From Methylophilus sp. QUAN (GTDB taxonomy: Bacteria > Pseudomonadota > Gammaproteobacteria > Burkholderiales > Methylophilaceae): 64,000 bases of DNA. The notes beneath the pieces are model-generated. The model ran no database searches, was not told where the DNA came from, and worked only from the letters and a program-made list of their open reading frames with translations. The position numbers and the translations under genes are program-made. The stretch is taken from NCBI RefSeq assembly GCF_015354445.1, contig NZ_JADKYT010000002.1, positions 124,001 to 188,000 on the forward strand, given 5' to 3'. This document shows positions 44,105 through 53,257 of the stretch, piece after piece (the stretch's first letter is position 1; every line of letters starts with the position of its first letter).

Positions 44105-45442
44105 CTAGGCTTTGACCTTGAAGCTGTTGGCATAAGCTTTAGGGTCTTTGCCATCCCAGATCACGCCATCCATCAGTTTGCTGCTACGCATCACGTCTGT
44201 CGGCACTGCGATACCCAGTGATTTAGCGGCTTCGGTGTAGATGTCGATGCGGTTCACTTTCTTCGCGATGCCCAGGTAATCAGGGTCGGACTTCAGCAAG
44301 CCCCAGCGTTTGTGTTGGGTCAGGAACCACATGCCGTCGGACAGGTAAGGGAAGCTGACTTTGCCATCGTTGAAGAACTTCATGTAGTTCGGGTCTTCCC
44401 ATTTTTTACCAATGCCGTTGTCGTAGTGGCCCAGGAAGCGGCCTTCAATGACTTCTTCCGGTGCATTCACATAAGCCTTGCCTGCAATCAGCTTGGCCAC
44501 TTCGGCGCGGTTCTTGGTGGCGTCGATATAGCGGGAAGCTTCCAGGATGGCCTTGGTCAATGCCAGCGCGGTGTTTGGATTTTTGGCGGCAAAATCAGCC
44601 GTGGTGCCCAATACTTTTTCCGGGTGATCGGTCCAGATGTCTTGTGTTGTGGCGACAGTGAAACCAATCTTGTCGTAAATCGCACGTGCATTCCATGGTT
44701 CGCCCACACAGTAGCCGTCCATATTGCCGATACGCATATTGGCGACCATTTGTGGTGGAGGCACGACGATCGTTTTGACGTCTTGCATTGGGTTGATGCC
44801 ATAGTTCGCCAGCCAGTAATACAACCACATGGCATGGGTGCCGGTCGGGAAAGTCTGCGCAAACGTGAAGTCGCGGTTTTCGTTATCCAGCAGGCGTTTC
44901 AATGTTCCGCCACTGGTCACCCCTTTTTCTTTCAACTGGTTAGCCAGCGTGATACCTTGGCCGTTGTGGTTCAGCGTCATCAGCACGTTCATGTCTTTTT
45001 GCTGGCCGCCTATGCCCATTTGCACGCCGTACACAAGGCCGTATAACACATGAGCGGCATGCAGTTCACCGTTGACCAGCTTGTCGCGCACACCTGCCCA
45101 GGAAGCCTCTTTGGACGGCACAATTTTGATACCGTATTTTTTATCGAAGCCCATTTGTGCAGCGACGATGATAGGCGCACAGTCGGTCAGTGGAATAAAA
45201 CCAACTTTCACTTCGGTGATTTCCGGTGCATCTGAACCTGCAGCCCAAGCCTGGCTGCGTACAGCAGAAGGCACCATATTCATCATGGCGGCGGCACCAA
45301 AGGCACCGGCAATCGCCTGGCGGAAGAACTGGCGGCGTGTTTGGTCAACCGTCACTAGTGTGGTGGGCGTCATTATCGTGGTTGGTGCTGCTGACTCAAC
45401 CACCGCAGACTCAACCGTTGTTTTTTTATCAGAACTGCTCAT
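44105..45442 (-). CDS. nrtA: Nitrate-binding ABC receptor protein, NrtA/CmpA family
   Basis: 445 residues. Tat-type signal with Arg-36/Arg-37 (RRQFFRQAIAGAFGAAAMM) after a Thr/Val-rich leader. The mature domain has 'EITEVKVGFIPLTDCAPIIVAAQMGFDKKYGIKIVPSKEASWAGVRDKL' and 'NMDGYCVGEPWNARAIYDKIGF', both strongly typical of NrtA. Periplasmic nitrate (possibly nitrite) receptor. First gene of the long minus-strand unit, preceded by the NasR leader and by nasR itself. Confidence 0.94.
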   Translation of the reverse strand: MSSSDKKTTVESAVVESAAPTTIMTPTTLVTVDQTRRQFFRQAIAGAFGAAAMMNMVPSAVRSQAWAAGSDAPEITEVKVGFIPLTDCAPIIVAAQMGFDKKYGIKIVPSKEASWAGVRDKLVNGELHAAHVLYGLVYGVQMGIGGQQKDMNVLMTLNHNGQGITLANQLKEKGVTSGGTLKRLLDNENRDFTFAQTFPTGTHAMWLYYWLANYGINPMQDVKTIVVPPPQMVANMRIGNMDGYCVGEPWNARAIYDKIGFTVATTQDIWTDHPEKVLGTTADFAAKNPNTALALTKAILEASRYIDATKNRAEVAKLIAGKAYVNAPEEVIEGRFLGHYDNGIGKKWEDPNYMKFFNDGKVSFPYLSDGMWFLTQHKRWGLLKSDPDYLGIAKKVNRIDIYTEAAKSLGIAVPTDVMRSSKLMDGVIWDGKDPKAYANSFKVKA

Positions 45443-45483
45443 GTTTACTCCCTGGAAAGTGAATTAACTGGAAACGTAAAAAC

Positions 45484-45536
45484 AAAAAAGGCGTCCTGAA
45501 TGCAGACAATCGTTTGTCTACACTCAGGACGCCTTT
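45484..45536 (-). terminator. Leader terminator (attenuator) upstream of nrtA
   Basis: Perfect 13-bp outer stem AAAGGCGTCCTGA / TCAGGACGCCTTT with an inner AGACAA/TTGTCT stem, followed on the minus strand by TTTTTTG. It lies 42 bases before the nrtA start. The 5' RNA arm overlaps the P2 hairpin at 45525-45542. Confidence 0.88.
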
Positions 45537-45565
45537 GTCCTGCATTGCCCACCGCGTTGCAGTGG
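45525..45565 (-). promoter_or_regulatory. NasR/ANTAR-type antiterminator hairpins in the nrtA leader
   Basis: P2 (45542-45525) reads CAGGAC, hexaloop AAAGGC, GTCCTG: six perfect pairs and a loop with A1 and G4. P1 (45565-45547) can present AACGCG as a hexaloop with A1 and G4, but with only four pairs, two of them wobbles; a slightly longer alternative pairing gives a five-base loop instead, so P1 is less sure. P2 and the terminator cannot form together. Same layout as the nirB1 leader. Confidence 0.75.
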
Positions 45566-45661
45566 ATATAAATGCTTGTTATATCGAAGCGGTGATCGCC
45601 ATTGATGACTGCTCCGTTCGCTTGCCCGCCTGGTGAGGATGAGCTTGCTTAAACGGTAATT

Positions 45662-45677
45662 AGCAAATGGTGTGCCA
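45662..45677 (-). promoter_or_regulatory. Sigma-54 type -24/-12 promoter of the nrtA operon
   Basis: Minus strand TGGCACACCATTTGCT: exact TGGCAC and TTGCT, GG and GC pairs 12 bases apart. Predicted start near 45650, giving a leader of roughly 210 bases before nrtA. Confidence 0.82.
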
Positions 45678-45748
45678 GTTTTTTGTTTGTTTTTAAGTGG
45701 ATGATTTTTATGTGATTTTTTTGATTGGTGTGTGTATTTTGCGCGGCA

Positions 45749-45780
45749 GTGCGCACAAAATGTGCGCACCATACAAGTGC
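45749..45780. promoter_or_regulatory. NtrC-like enhancer region upstream of the nrtA promoter
   Basis: Site A, 45766-45780: GCACC, five bases, AGTGC, matching GCACC-N5-GGTGC with one mismatch. Site B, 45749-45769: GTGCGCAC twice, separated by AAAAT, an overlapping symmetric repeat with shorter spacing. Both are roughly 100-130 bases upstream of the predicted start and directly after the nasR gene. Confidence 0.6.
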
Positions 45781-45804
45781 GGATGCACCATGTCTATCGC
45801 ACCA

Positions 45805-47076
45805 TTATTGCGGCTGCTTGTGTTGTAGCAGGATGTTTTCTGCTACATCGATGATTTTGCGTTTTTGTTCCATGGCCGTGCTACGCATGGTTTTATAAGC
45901 GTCGACTTCGCTTAGCCCCAAGGTGCTCATGAGCAAGCCTTTGGCGCGCTCGATTTGCTTTCTTTCAGTGAGTGCCTTTTTGGTTTCTGACAACTCGGAT
46001 TCCATTTCGGCAATTTGCTGCGATTGCTGCTGCAATAGGGAGATGACGGACTCTATCGGATAGGGCTGGCTGGCCGTATCCGTTAAAAAGCCATAGGCGT
46101 TTTCAACCGGAATCGACAGATTGAAGAAGGCACTATCGCGGCTGGAAACGCTGGCTTTATCTTGCAATTGCTGCAAATGCTTGCGCGTGTTGGCCAGGTC
46201 TTGTTGCGCCTCTGCGACCAGGATTTGCAGGGTTTGGTGCATATCGCTGATGAGCTGGCACTGGATTTGCCATAGCTCGGTCAGCCGCTGGCTGCAAAGC
46301 TCAAACCAGCAGTCTGCATCTTTGGCCTGCAAGGCTTGGCCTGGCCTGGCACCGGTCAGTTTGGCCTGGTATTGCTGGTGTTTGCGCTCGTTTTCTGTCA
46401 CGCCTGCGCTGGCCCAGGCCTCACGCAAGGCCGGGGAGGCAAACTGGCAAAACGATTCAAAATGCCGTTCCTGCAAGGCAATCAGTTCCAGCAGTTTTTG
46501 CTGATGTGGTTGTTGCACACTGGCCGAGCCAAACATATACGCGCCTACGGCGCGCTCCTGGCCTGCGAACTCCTTGCCTTGCACCAGGTTGTAGAGTGCC
46601 AGCAAGCTGGTTGAAATCTTGCTGTTGACGGTATTGTCGGTGATTTCGAAAATCAGTGACACCAGGCTGCCAATCAGGCGGGTAAACGATTGTATGCAAT
46701 CAATAAAAGAGATTTTCTGTAACGTGACCTGGTGCCGCAATGCGGTGAGCTGGTCAAAGCCGAGCAAAACCCACGATACCAGCGTCAGTTGCCGAGCATC
46801 TGCCAGCGGGTTTGCATCCAGGTGCTTTTGCAAAGCCTGCTTGAACTGGATGTCGAGTGAGGTGTTGTGCGCCACCAGATCAGCCCGCTCCTTGGCAAAG
46901 CGTTGCCCGGCCGAGGCCAGGTATAAGCAACTGGCGCCACGCTCGGCCTGGATCTGGTGAATCATCTGTCCCAGTGATTCGACAAATTCAGTACAAATGA
47001 CGAGCCGCTCCAGCTCTTCAACATGTCTGATCTTGGCCAGGATGATGGTGTGTTCGGAAGTGATTTCTGTCTGCAT
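45805..47076 (-). CDS. nasR: Nitrate-responsive transcription antiterminator NasR (NIT domain plus ANTAR domain)
   Basis: 423 residues from the ATG at 47076 (a TTG at 47082 is less likely). The long N-terminal part is an all-helical NIT nitrate-sensing domain, starting near 'VICTEFVESLGQMIHQIQAERGASCLYLASAGQRF' and with further helices to about 300. The C-terminal 60 residues are an ANTAR RNA-binding domain: 'TERKQIERAKGLLMSTLGLSEVDAYKTMRSTAMEQKRKIIDVAENIL'. Known role in Klebsiella: with nitrate bound, NasR binds the leader and blocks the terminator. The two matching leaders in this window are its likely targets. The gene lies immediately upstream of the nrtA leader. Confidence 0.93.
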   Translation of the reverse strand: MQTEITSEHTIILAKIRHVEELERLVICTEFVESLGQMIHQIQAERGASCLYLASAGQRFAKERADLVAHNTSLDIQFKQALQKHLDANPLADARQLTLVSWVLLGFDQLTALRHQVTLQKISFIDCIQSFTRLIGSLVSLIFEITDNTVNSKISTSLLALYNLVQGKEFAGQERAVGAYMFGSASVQQPHQQKLLELIALQERHFESFCQFASPALREAWASAGVTENERKHQQYQAKLTGARPGQALQAKDADCWFELCSQRLTELWQIQCQLISDMHQTLQILVAEAQQDLANTRKHLQQLQDKASVSSRDSAFFNLSIPVENAYGFLTDTASQPYPIESVISLLQQQSQQIAEMESELSETKKALTERKQIERAKGLLMSTLGLSEVDAYKTMRSTAMEQKRKIIDVAENILLQHKQPQ

Positions 47077-47237
47077 TTGCAAAAATTAAAGCAAGAAACG
47101 TGCGCGTCTTTTTAAAGGGGGGTGAATTCTAACGGTGTCGCCCCATGTGCGGCAAGAGGGGGAGAGGTAAAGCACCCGCACTGACTCAGCACCGTGAATC
47201 TGTGGCGGGAGCTAAAAGAGTGGTCTGGTGGCGATGG

Positions 47238-48692
47238 TTAATGCCAGCCGCCGCCCATGACTTTGTACAAGGTGAGTTGGCTGGTGGCATCACTCAATTG
47301 CAGGGTGACCAGTGACTGTTCTGCCGTGTAGAGCGTACGCTGGGCATCCAGCACGACCAGGTAGCTGTCCACGCCATTCTTGAAGCGAGCATCTGCCAGC
47401 AGGAAAGCCGCCGAAGCCGCATTTTTCAACGATTGCTGTGCCTCCAGTTGTGATTGCAAGCCTTCACGTTGTACCAGTACATCAGCCACTTCGCGGAAGG
47501 CGGTTTGCACGGTTTTTTCGTATTGTGCCAGCAGAATATCGCGATTTTTTTCTGCCGAGGTCAAATTGGCGCGGTTACGGCCACCATTGAAGATAGGCAG
47601 GCTGATTTGCGGCACAAAGGTCCAGATGCCGGAGTTTTTGGCAAACAGGCCGGACAACTCTGTGCTGGCTGAGCCGACCGTGGTGGTCAGGCTGATGGTA
47701 GGAAAAAAGGCTGCGCGCAGGGCGCCGATATTGGCATTGGCGCCTTCCAGCAAATGTTCTGCCGCGCGTACATCTGGCCGTTGCTGCAAGGTGTCAGAGC
47801 TGATGCCGCCAGGCAAAGACTGGGTGAACACGACACTGGACAAATGGCTTGTTGGTAGCCACTGTTCAGGCACCATGCTCCCGGCCAGCAGGTTGAGTGC
47901 ATTGCTGTCCTGCTTGATCTGCATGGTATAAGTAGCGATGGCGACGCGCGCGCTATCGACACTGGTTTGCAATTGCTTCAAGGTCAGCGCGTTGGCGACG
48001 CCCAGTTCAAACATTTTCTGGTTGATATCGTAAGTGGCTTGCTGGCTTTGCAGCGTTTGCTGCGCGATGGCAAGGCGTTGCTTGTCAGCGGCCAATGTCA
48101 GCCAGGCGGTGGCTACTTCTGCAATCAGGCTGATCTGCGTGCTATGACGATTTTCTTCATTGGCATAAAAGGTTTGCAAGGCCTGCTGGTTGAGGTTGCG
48201 TATGCGGCCAAACAGGTCAAGTTCGTAGGCGCTAAAGCCGACGGTGGCACGGTAAATATGCGAGATATTGCCGCTGCTGTTACTGCTGCCAGCGGTGCCT
48301 GTGGTCGCACCAGAGGTGTTGCCTGCCGTATTGTTGGCAGCACTGGCCATGCCTTTGGAGGCGGTTTCGGTGACACTGGCGGCGATGGTTGGGAACAGGT
48401 CTGCGCGCTGCACCTGATAGAGTGCACGTGACCTCTCTATAGTCAGGGCAGCCACCCGCAGGTCACGGTTGTTCTTTAATGCAAGGTCAATCACCTGGCG
48501 CAATTTTTCATCGCTGATAAAGGATTGCCATGGCAGGTCAGTAAACGCTTTGGGGTCGCTTTGTGCCGTGCCCAATGTGGCTGGGACTGGCGCGGCTGGT
48601 CGTGTGTAAAACGGTGCCAGGTCTATGCAGCCACTCAGGCTCAGTGTGAGCGCCAGTAATCCTGCCAACTTTTTCTGAGGTAATGTTTTCAT
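47238..48692 (-). CDS. Outer-membrane factor of a tripartite RND efflux system (OprM/NodT family), cassette 1
   Basis: About 484 residues from the ATG at 48692, giving a lipoprotein signal (LALTLSLSGC, Cys about 22); an in-frame start at 48725 would overlap the pump gene. TolC-type repeats with 'LDLFGRIRNLNQQALQTF' and 'PDVRAAEHLLEGANANIGALRAAFFPTISLTTTVG' are diagnostic. A Ser/Thr/Gly-rich stretch near residues 125-150 is unusual. Completes the exit duct for the two genes before it. Ends 157 bases before the divergent nasR side with no clear terminator. Confidence 0.9.
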   Translation of the reverse strand: MKTLPQKKLAGLLALTLSLSGCIDLAPFYTRPAAPVPATLGTAQSDPKAFTDLPWQSFISDEKLRQVIDLALKNNRDLRVAALTIERSRALYQVQRADLFPTIAASVTETASKGMASAANNTAGNTSGATTGTAGSSNSSGNISHIYRATVGFSAYELDLFGRIRNLNQQALQTFYANEENRHSTQISLIAEVATAWLTLAADKQRLAIAQQTLQSQQATYDINQKMFELGVANALTLKQLQTSVDSARVAIATYTMQIKQDSNALNLLAGSMVPEQWLPTSHLSSVVFTQSLPGGISSDTLQQRPDVRAAEHLLEGANANIGALRAAFFPTISLTTTVGSASTELSGLFAKNSGIWTFVPQISLPIFNGGRNRANLTSAEKNRDILLAQYEKTVQTAFREVADVLVQREGLQSQLEAQQSLKNAASAAFLLADARFKNGVDSYLVVLDAQRTLYTAEQSLVTLQLSDATSQLTLYKVMGGGWH

Positions 48693-48696
48693 AGAT

Positions 48697-51600
48697 TTAA
48701 TCGTGGGCTGTGTTTGCTGGCGCATTTTCTGCGTGATAAGGGAACAGTGAGCGGATCAGCACATAAAACAGTGGCACAAAAAACACACCGAGGAAGGTGG
48801 CTGTCAGCATGCCGCCGAGTACGCCGGTCCCAATCGCCTGGCGGCTAACTGCGCCTGCACCGTGACTAAATGCCAGCGGCAGTACGCCAAAAATAAAGGC
48901 GAGCGACGTCATCAGGATAGGCCGCAAGCGCAGTTTCACCGCTTCCAGCGTGGCTGTGAGTAATGGCTGGCCGCGCTCTTGTAAATGTTTGGCGAATTCG
49001 ACAATCAGGATAGCGTTTTTGGCTGACAGGCCGATGGTCGTCAACAGGCCCACCTGGAAGTAAACGTCAGCGGTCATGCCGCGCAAACTGGTGGCCATGA
49101 CCGCACCCAGAATGCCCAGCGGTACTACCATAATCACCGAGAAGGGCACCGCCCAGCTTTCGTATAGCGCCGCCAGGCATAGGAACACAAACACCACTGA
49201 GACGGCATACAGCAAGGGGGCTTGTGAGCCTGAGAGTCGCTCCTGGTAGGACTGTGCACTCCACTCATAACCAATGCCAGCCGGTAATTGCTTGATAATA
49301 CTTTCAGCGATGCGCATGGCTTCACCGGTGCTGGTGCCTTTGGCCGCTTCACCGACGATTTCAACGGAAGAAATGCCGTTATAGCGCTCGAGCAAAGGCG
49401 AGCCTGATACCCAGCGGGTATTAGAAAACGCTGAGAAGGGCACCATGTCGTTGGTACTGTTGCGCACATACCAGCGGTCAATGTCTTCAGGTTGCATGCG
49501 GTAAGGCGCATCGCCCTGCAAATAGACTTTTTTGACGCGGCCCTTGTTGATAAAGTCGTTGACATAGGTGCCGCCCATGGCGATAGACAGCGTGGAGTTG
49601 ATATTGGCGGTGGTCAGGTTGTAGATACCAGTCTTCTGGTCATCAATATTGAGCCTGAACATAGGCGTATCATCCAGCCCGCTTGGACGCACGCGGTTCA
49701 ATTTCGGGTTGTCTGCAGCTAGTTGTACAAATTTGTTCCTGGCGTCCATCAACCCCTGGTGTCCCAGCCCGCCGACATCCTTGAGTTCCAGTGTAAAGCC
49801 GGAGCCCTGACCCAGGCCGCGCACAGGTGCAGGCTGGTTGACAAACAGTTTGGCATCCCTGATCTTGGACAAGGCTTTGGTCATCTTGTCTGCGAGTGAC
49901 GCCGCATCTTCGCCTTCACCACGTAGTGACCAGTCCTTGAGGCGGATAAAGGCTCGGCCGGTGTTTTGGCTGCCACCACCGCCCTGGCCGAGGCCAGCAA
50001 TGGTTAAATATTCATCAATGACCGCTTCCTGGCCGTCCAGGTGGTGCTCGATTTGACGCAGTACCCGCTGCATCCTGCTATCGGTTGCACCCACTGGTAA
50101 CTGAATCTGTGCCATGAGGATGCCCTGGTCTTCGGTGGGCAGGAAGGAACTGGGTAAACGCAGGAACAGGAAAGCCAGCAAGGCAAGAATGCCTGCATAT
50201 ACCACCATGGTGAATAGTTTTTGGCGCAGGATTTTTTCAACCACCGCCTGGTAGCCATTGGCAAAGACCTCGAACGCCGGGTTAAACCAGCGGAAAAACC
50301 AGCCGAACAGGCCACCTGTCGTTGCATGGTGATGGTTGGATGGTGTGAGCATGGTCGCACACAGGGCAGGGGTCAATGTCAGCGCAACCAGCACAGACAG
50401 CAACATGGCCGACACAATGGTGATGGAGAACTGGCGGTAAATCACGCCGGTGGCGCCACCAAAAAAGGCCATGGGGATAAACACGGCAGACAGCACCAGC
50501 GAGATGCCGACCAGGGCACTGGTAATTTCACCCATGGATTTACGCGTGGCTTCTTTCGGGCTCAGGCCTTCCTCACGCATCACACGCTCGACGTTTTCCA
50601 CCACCACAATGGCATCATCCACCAGCAGGCCAATCGCCAGTACCAGGCCAAACATGGTCAGTGTATTGATCGAAAAGCCAAATGCTGCCAGCACACCAAA
50701 GGTGCCGAGTAACACCACTGGTACGGCAATGGCTGGAATCAGTGTCGCGCGCAGATTCTGCAAAAACACATACATGATGATCACGACTAACAGAATCGCT
50801 TCCACCAGCGACTTCACGACTTCCTTGATGGAAATACGTACAAATGGCGTCGTGTCATATGGGATGTGGATACTGAGTTTCAGCTCGGGCGGGAAATACG
50901 GTTCCAACGCTGCCAGCTTGTCTTTCACGGCTTGCGCGGTCGCCAGTGCATTGGCGCCTGACGCGAGTTTGACACCAAAGGCTGCGGACGTTTTACCGTT
51001 GAGGTTAGCAACCGGGGTGTAACTCTCGGCACCGAGTTCCACGCGGGCTACATCCGACAAATGCACCACGTAACCGTCTGCGCCGGACTTGACGATAATC
51101 TGGTTGAATTGTTCTACGGTTTGCAATTTGCTGCGGGCGGTAATCGGCGCATTCAAACCTTGGCCTTTGACTGAAGGCAGCGCGCCTAACTGGCCAGAGG
51201 AAACTTCGGTATTCTGTGCCTGCACGGCCGCTGAAATGTCGGAAGGAATCAGGTTGTATTTTTGCAGCTTGGCCGGGTCCAGCCAGATGCGCATGGCATA
51301 GCCCGCGCTCAGGGTTTGTACATCGCCCACCCCATCCAGGCGGCTGATCTGGTCTATCAGGTTGCTCGAAATATAATCACCAATATCAATGGCGCGCACC
51401 GTCGGGCTGTCAGACATCAGTGAAATCATCATCAGGAAGTCGATGCCGGTTTTGGCGACGGTCACGCCCTGGCTTTGTACAATCTGCGGCAGCCTGGGCA
51501 TGGCCTGCTGCAGTTTATTTTGTACCTGCATTTGTGCCACATCGGGGTTGGTGCCGGCATCAAAGGTGAGGCTGATATTGGCCGTGCCTGACGACGTACT

Positions 51601-51843
51601 GCTGGCAGACATATAGGTCAGGTTATCAATGCCCTTCATGTATTGCTCAATCACCTGCGTCACCGAGTTTTCAATGGTGTCCGCTGCAGCGCCGGTATAG
51701 GTCGCGTTAATGGACACACGTGGTGGCGCAATATCCGGGTATTGCTCCAGCGGCAGCCATTCGATGGCGCCTATGCCTGCCAGCATGATGACAATCGCAA
51801 TCACCCAGGCAAAGATAGGGCGTTGGATAAAAAAGGACGCCAT
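48697..51843 (-). CDS. RND efflux pump inner-membrane protein (HAE1/AcrB type), cassette 1
   Basis: 1048 residues, full length. Starts [20 protein letters not shown], has the proton-relay Asp pair in '[22 protein letters not shown]' (about 405-410), large periplasmic loops, and ends with '[43 protein letters not shown]'. Proton-driven export of drugs, dyes or other amphiphiles. Follows the adaptor gene by 18 bases. Confidence 0.95.
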   Translation of the reverse strand: MASFFIQRPIFAWVIAIVIMLAGIGAIEWLPLEQYPDIAPPRVSINATYTGAAADTIENSVTQVIEQYMKGIDNLTYMSASSTSSGTANISLTFDAGTNPDVAQMQVQNKLQQAMPRLPQIVQSQGVTVAKTGIDFLMMISLMSDSPTVRAIDIGDYISSNLIDQISRLDGVGDVQTLSAGYAMRIWLDPAKLQKYNLIPSDISAAVQAQNTEVSSGQLGALPSVKGQGLNAPITARSKLQTVEQFNQIIVKSGADGYVVHLSDVARVELGAESYTPVANLNGKTSAAFGVKLASGANALATAQAVKDKLAALEPYFPPELKLSIHIPYDTTPFVRISIKEVVKSLVEAILLVVIIMYVFLQNLRATLIPAIAVPVVLLGTFGVLAAFGFSINTLTMFGLVLAIGLLVDDAIVVVENVERVMREEGLSPKEATRKSMGEITSALVGISLVLSAVFIPMAFFGGATGVIYRQFSITIVSAMLLSVLVALTLTPALCATMLTPSNHHHATTGGLFGWFFRWFNPAFEVFANGYQAVVEKILRQKLFTMVVYAGILALLAFLFLRLPSSFLPTEDQGILMAQIQLPVGATDSRMQRVLRQIEHHLDGQEAVIDEYLTIAGLGQGGGGSQNTGRAFIRLKDWSLRGEGEDAASLADKMTKALSKIRDAKLFVNQPAPVRGLGQGSGFTLELKDVGGLGHQGLMDARNKFVQLAADNPKLNRVRPSGLDDTPMFRLNIDDQKTGIYNLTTANINSTLSIAMGGTYVNDFINKGRVKKVYLQGDAPYRMQPEDIDRWYVRNSTNDMVPFSAFSNTRWVSGSPLLERYNGISSVEIVGEAAKGTSTGEAMRIAESIIKQLPAGIGYEWSAQSYQERLSGSQAPLLYAVSVVFVFLCLAALYESWAVPFSVIMVVPLGILGAVMATSLRGMTADVYFQVGLLTTIGLSAKNAILIVEFAKHLQERGQPLLTATLEAVKLRLRPILMTSLAFIFGVLPLAFSHGAGAVSRQAIGTGVLGGMLTATFLGVFFVPLFYVLIRSLFPYHAENAPANTAHD

Positions 51844-51861
51844 AATTAAATTCTCTTCTGG

Positions 51862-53082
51862 TTAGCGGGCAGGGTTCACGGTAGCCGGTTGTGCTGCAGT
51901 CGCTGCGGTGGCATCTGTATGACTGGTTGGACTGGTTGCGGCAAAGGGCACGGCCTTTACTTCGCTGCCCACGCTGATGCCTTGCACACCATCCATAATG
52001 ACGCGGTCACCTGCCTGCAAGCCACTTGTGACACGCCAGTTGTCACCTTGTGCGCCACTGGTTTCCAGGGTTTGCTGGATGACTTTCTGAGTGTTGTCCA
52101 CCAGTAGCACCGTGGGCTCACCGCGCGTATTCCTGGTCACCGCACGTTGTGGCACCAGGATGGCGGCTTTTTCTTCGGCGACATCAATCAGGGCATGGAC
52201 ATACATGCCAGGCAACAAGATGCCTTCCGGGTTAGGCACCACTGCGCGCAGCGTGACTGCCCCCGAAGTGGTGTTGACGCTGATACCGTTGAATTTGAGT
52301 TTTCCAGCATGCGCATAGGTGGAACCGTCTTCGAGTACCACGCGTACCGGGATTTCTTTTTGCGACGTGCTGCTCAGCTTGCCGCTGGCAATATCACGTT
52401 TGAGTTTAAGCAAGTCACTGCTGGACTGGATGACATCGACATAAATCGGATCCAGTTGCTGCACGGTGGTGAGTGCGGTTTCCTGGCTGGCGGTGACCAA
52501 GGCGCCAGGTGTGACGGTAGAGGTAGACACAAAGCCGGTGATCGGCGAGACCACACGGGTAAAGTCCAGGTTGATTTTTGCGGTGGCCAGCGCTGCCCTG
52601 GCGGCAGCTACATCGGCTTCGCCTTGCTGCAAGGCGGCCTGCGCGTCATCGTTATCCTGTTTGCTGACGGCGTTGATTTTGACCAGTTCTTTATAACGGT
52701 CTGCTTTGAGTTTGAGGGTGGTCAGCGAGGCTTCAGTTTTTTGCAGTGCAGCGGCTGCACTTTGAGCGCTGGCCTGGTAAGGGGCCGGTTCAATCTGATA
52801 CAGCAGTTGGCCTGCTTTGACCAGTGCACCTTCAGTAAAGGCACGCTGGCGGATAATGCCGCCGACTTGTGGCCGCACCTCTGAAATCATGAATGGGTTG
52901 GTGCGCCCTGGCAGGTCGGCCACGATAGGCTGGCTGGCAGGCTGTACGGTGATGACCCCGACTTCTGGTGTTTTTTTGGGTGGTTTATTGTCTGATTGGC
53001 CGGATGAGCAGGCTGCCAGTAGCAGGCTGGTAAAGCATAGCAGCCATACGCCGCATTTAGCATAAAGAGGAGTGGTGTTCAT
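51862..53082 (-). CDS. RND efflux periplasmic adaptor lipoprotein (AcrA type), cassette 1
   Basis: 406 residues with a lipoprotein signal (CFTSLLLAACSSGQ, Cys about 25). Membrane-fusion features: 'VADLPGRTNPFMISEVRPQVGGIIRQRAFTEGALVKAGQLLYQIEP', a coiled coil around 105-165 ('AAAALQKTEASLTTLKLKADRYKELVK'), then barrel domains. C-terminal Ala/Thr-rich tail. First gene of the cassette. The Shine-Dalgarno is weak. Confidence 0.93.
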   Translation of the reverse strand: MNTTPLYAKCGVWLLCFTSLLLAACSSGQSDNKPPKKTPEVGVITVQPASQPIVADLPGRTNPFMISEVRPQVGGIIRQRAFTEGALVKAGQLLYQIEPAPYQASAQSAAAALQKTEASLTTLKLKADRYKELVKINAVSKQDNDDAQAALQQGEADVAAARAALATAKINLDFTRVVSPITGFVSTSTVTPGALVTASQETALTTVQQLDPIYVDVIQSSSDLLKLKRDIASGKLSSTSQKEIPVRVVLEDGSTYAHAGKLKFNGISVNTTSGAVTLRAVVPNPEGILLPGMYVHALIDVAEEKAAILVPQRAVTRNTRGEPTVLLVDNTQKVIQQTLETSGAQGDNWRVTSGLQAGDRVIMDGVQGISVGSEVKAVPFAATSPTSHTDATAATAAQPATVNPAR

Positions 53083-53108
53083 AAGGTACCAATATCGATA
53101 TCGTTATT

Positions 53109-53121
53109 CTTGTCTGACAAG
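53109..53121. promoter_or_regulatory. Inverted repeat upstream of RND cassette 1
   Basis: CTTGTC T GACAAG, a perfect 6-bp inverted repeat 27 bases before the adaptor start. A second perfect palindrome, CGATACGTATCG, lies at 53154-53165. Either could be an operator; no regulator gene adjoins this end. Confidence 0.4.
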
Positions 53122-53210
53122 ATTGTACTGCGTTTGATTGGGCGTGAATGTAACGATACGTATCGACTGCCAATACAATGACATCATAGCGTTAAATCGG
53201 GGATTGCTAC

Positions 53211-53239
53211 AAAAAATAAAGGCTGCAGAAGCAGCCCTT
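53211..53239 (-). terminator. Terminator after the CPA2 antiporter gene
   Basis: On the minus strand AAGG(G)CTGC, loop TTCT, GCAGCCTT with one bulged G, then TTTATTTTTT. It lies 19 bases after the antiporter stop. Confidence 0.75.
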
Positions 53240-53257
53240 ATTCAAGTTTTAATGCGT

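Noticed and set aside
44312-45046. 244-residue plus-strand open frame
   Set aside because: Antisense to nrtA; no family features.
45524-45772. 82-residue minus-strand open frame in the nrtA leader
   Set aside because: It covers the sigma-54 promoter, both hairpins and part of the terminator, has no Shine-Dalgarno and no protein features.
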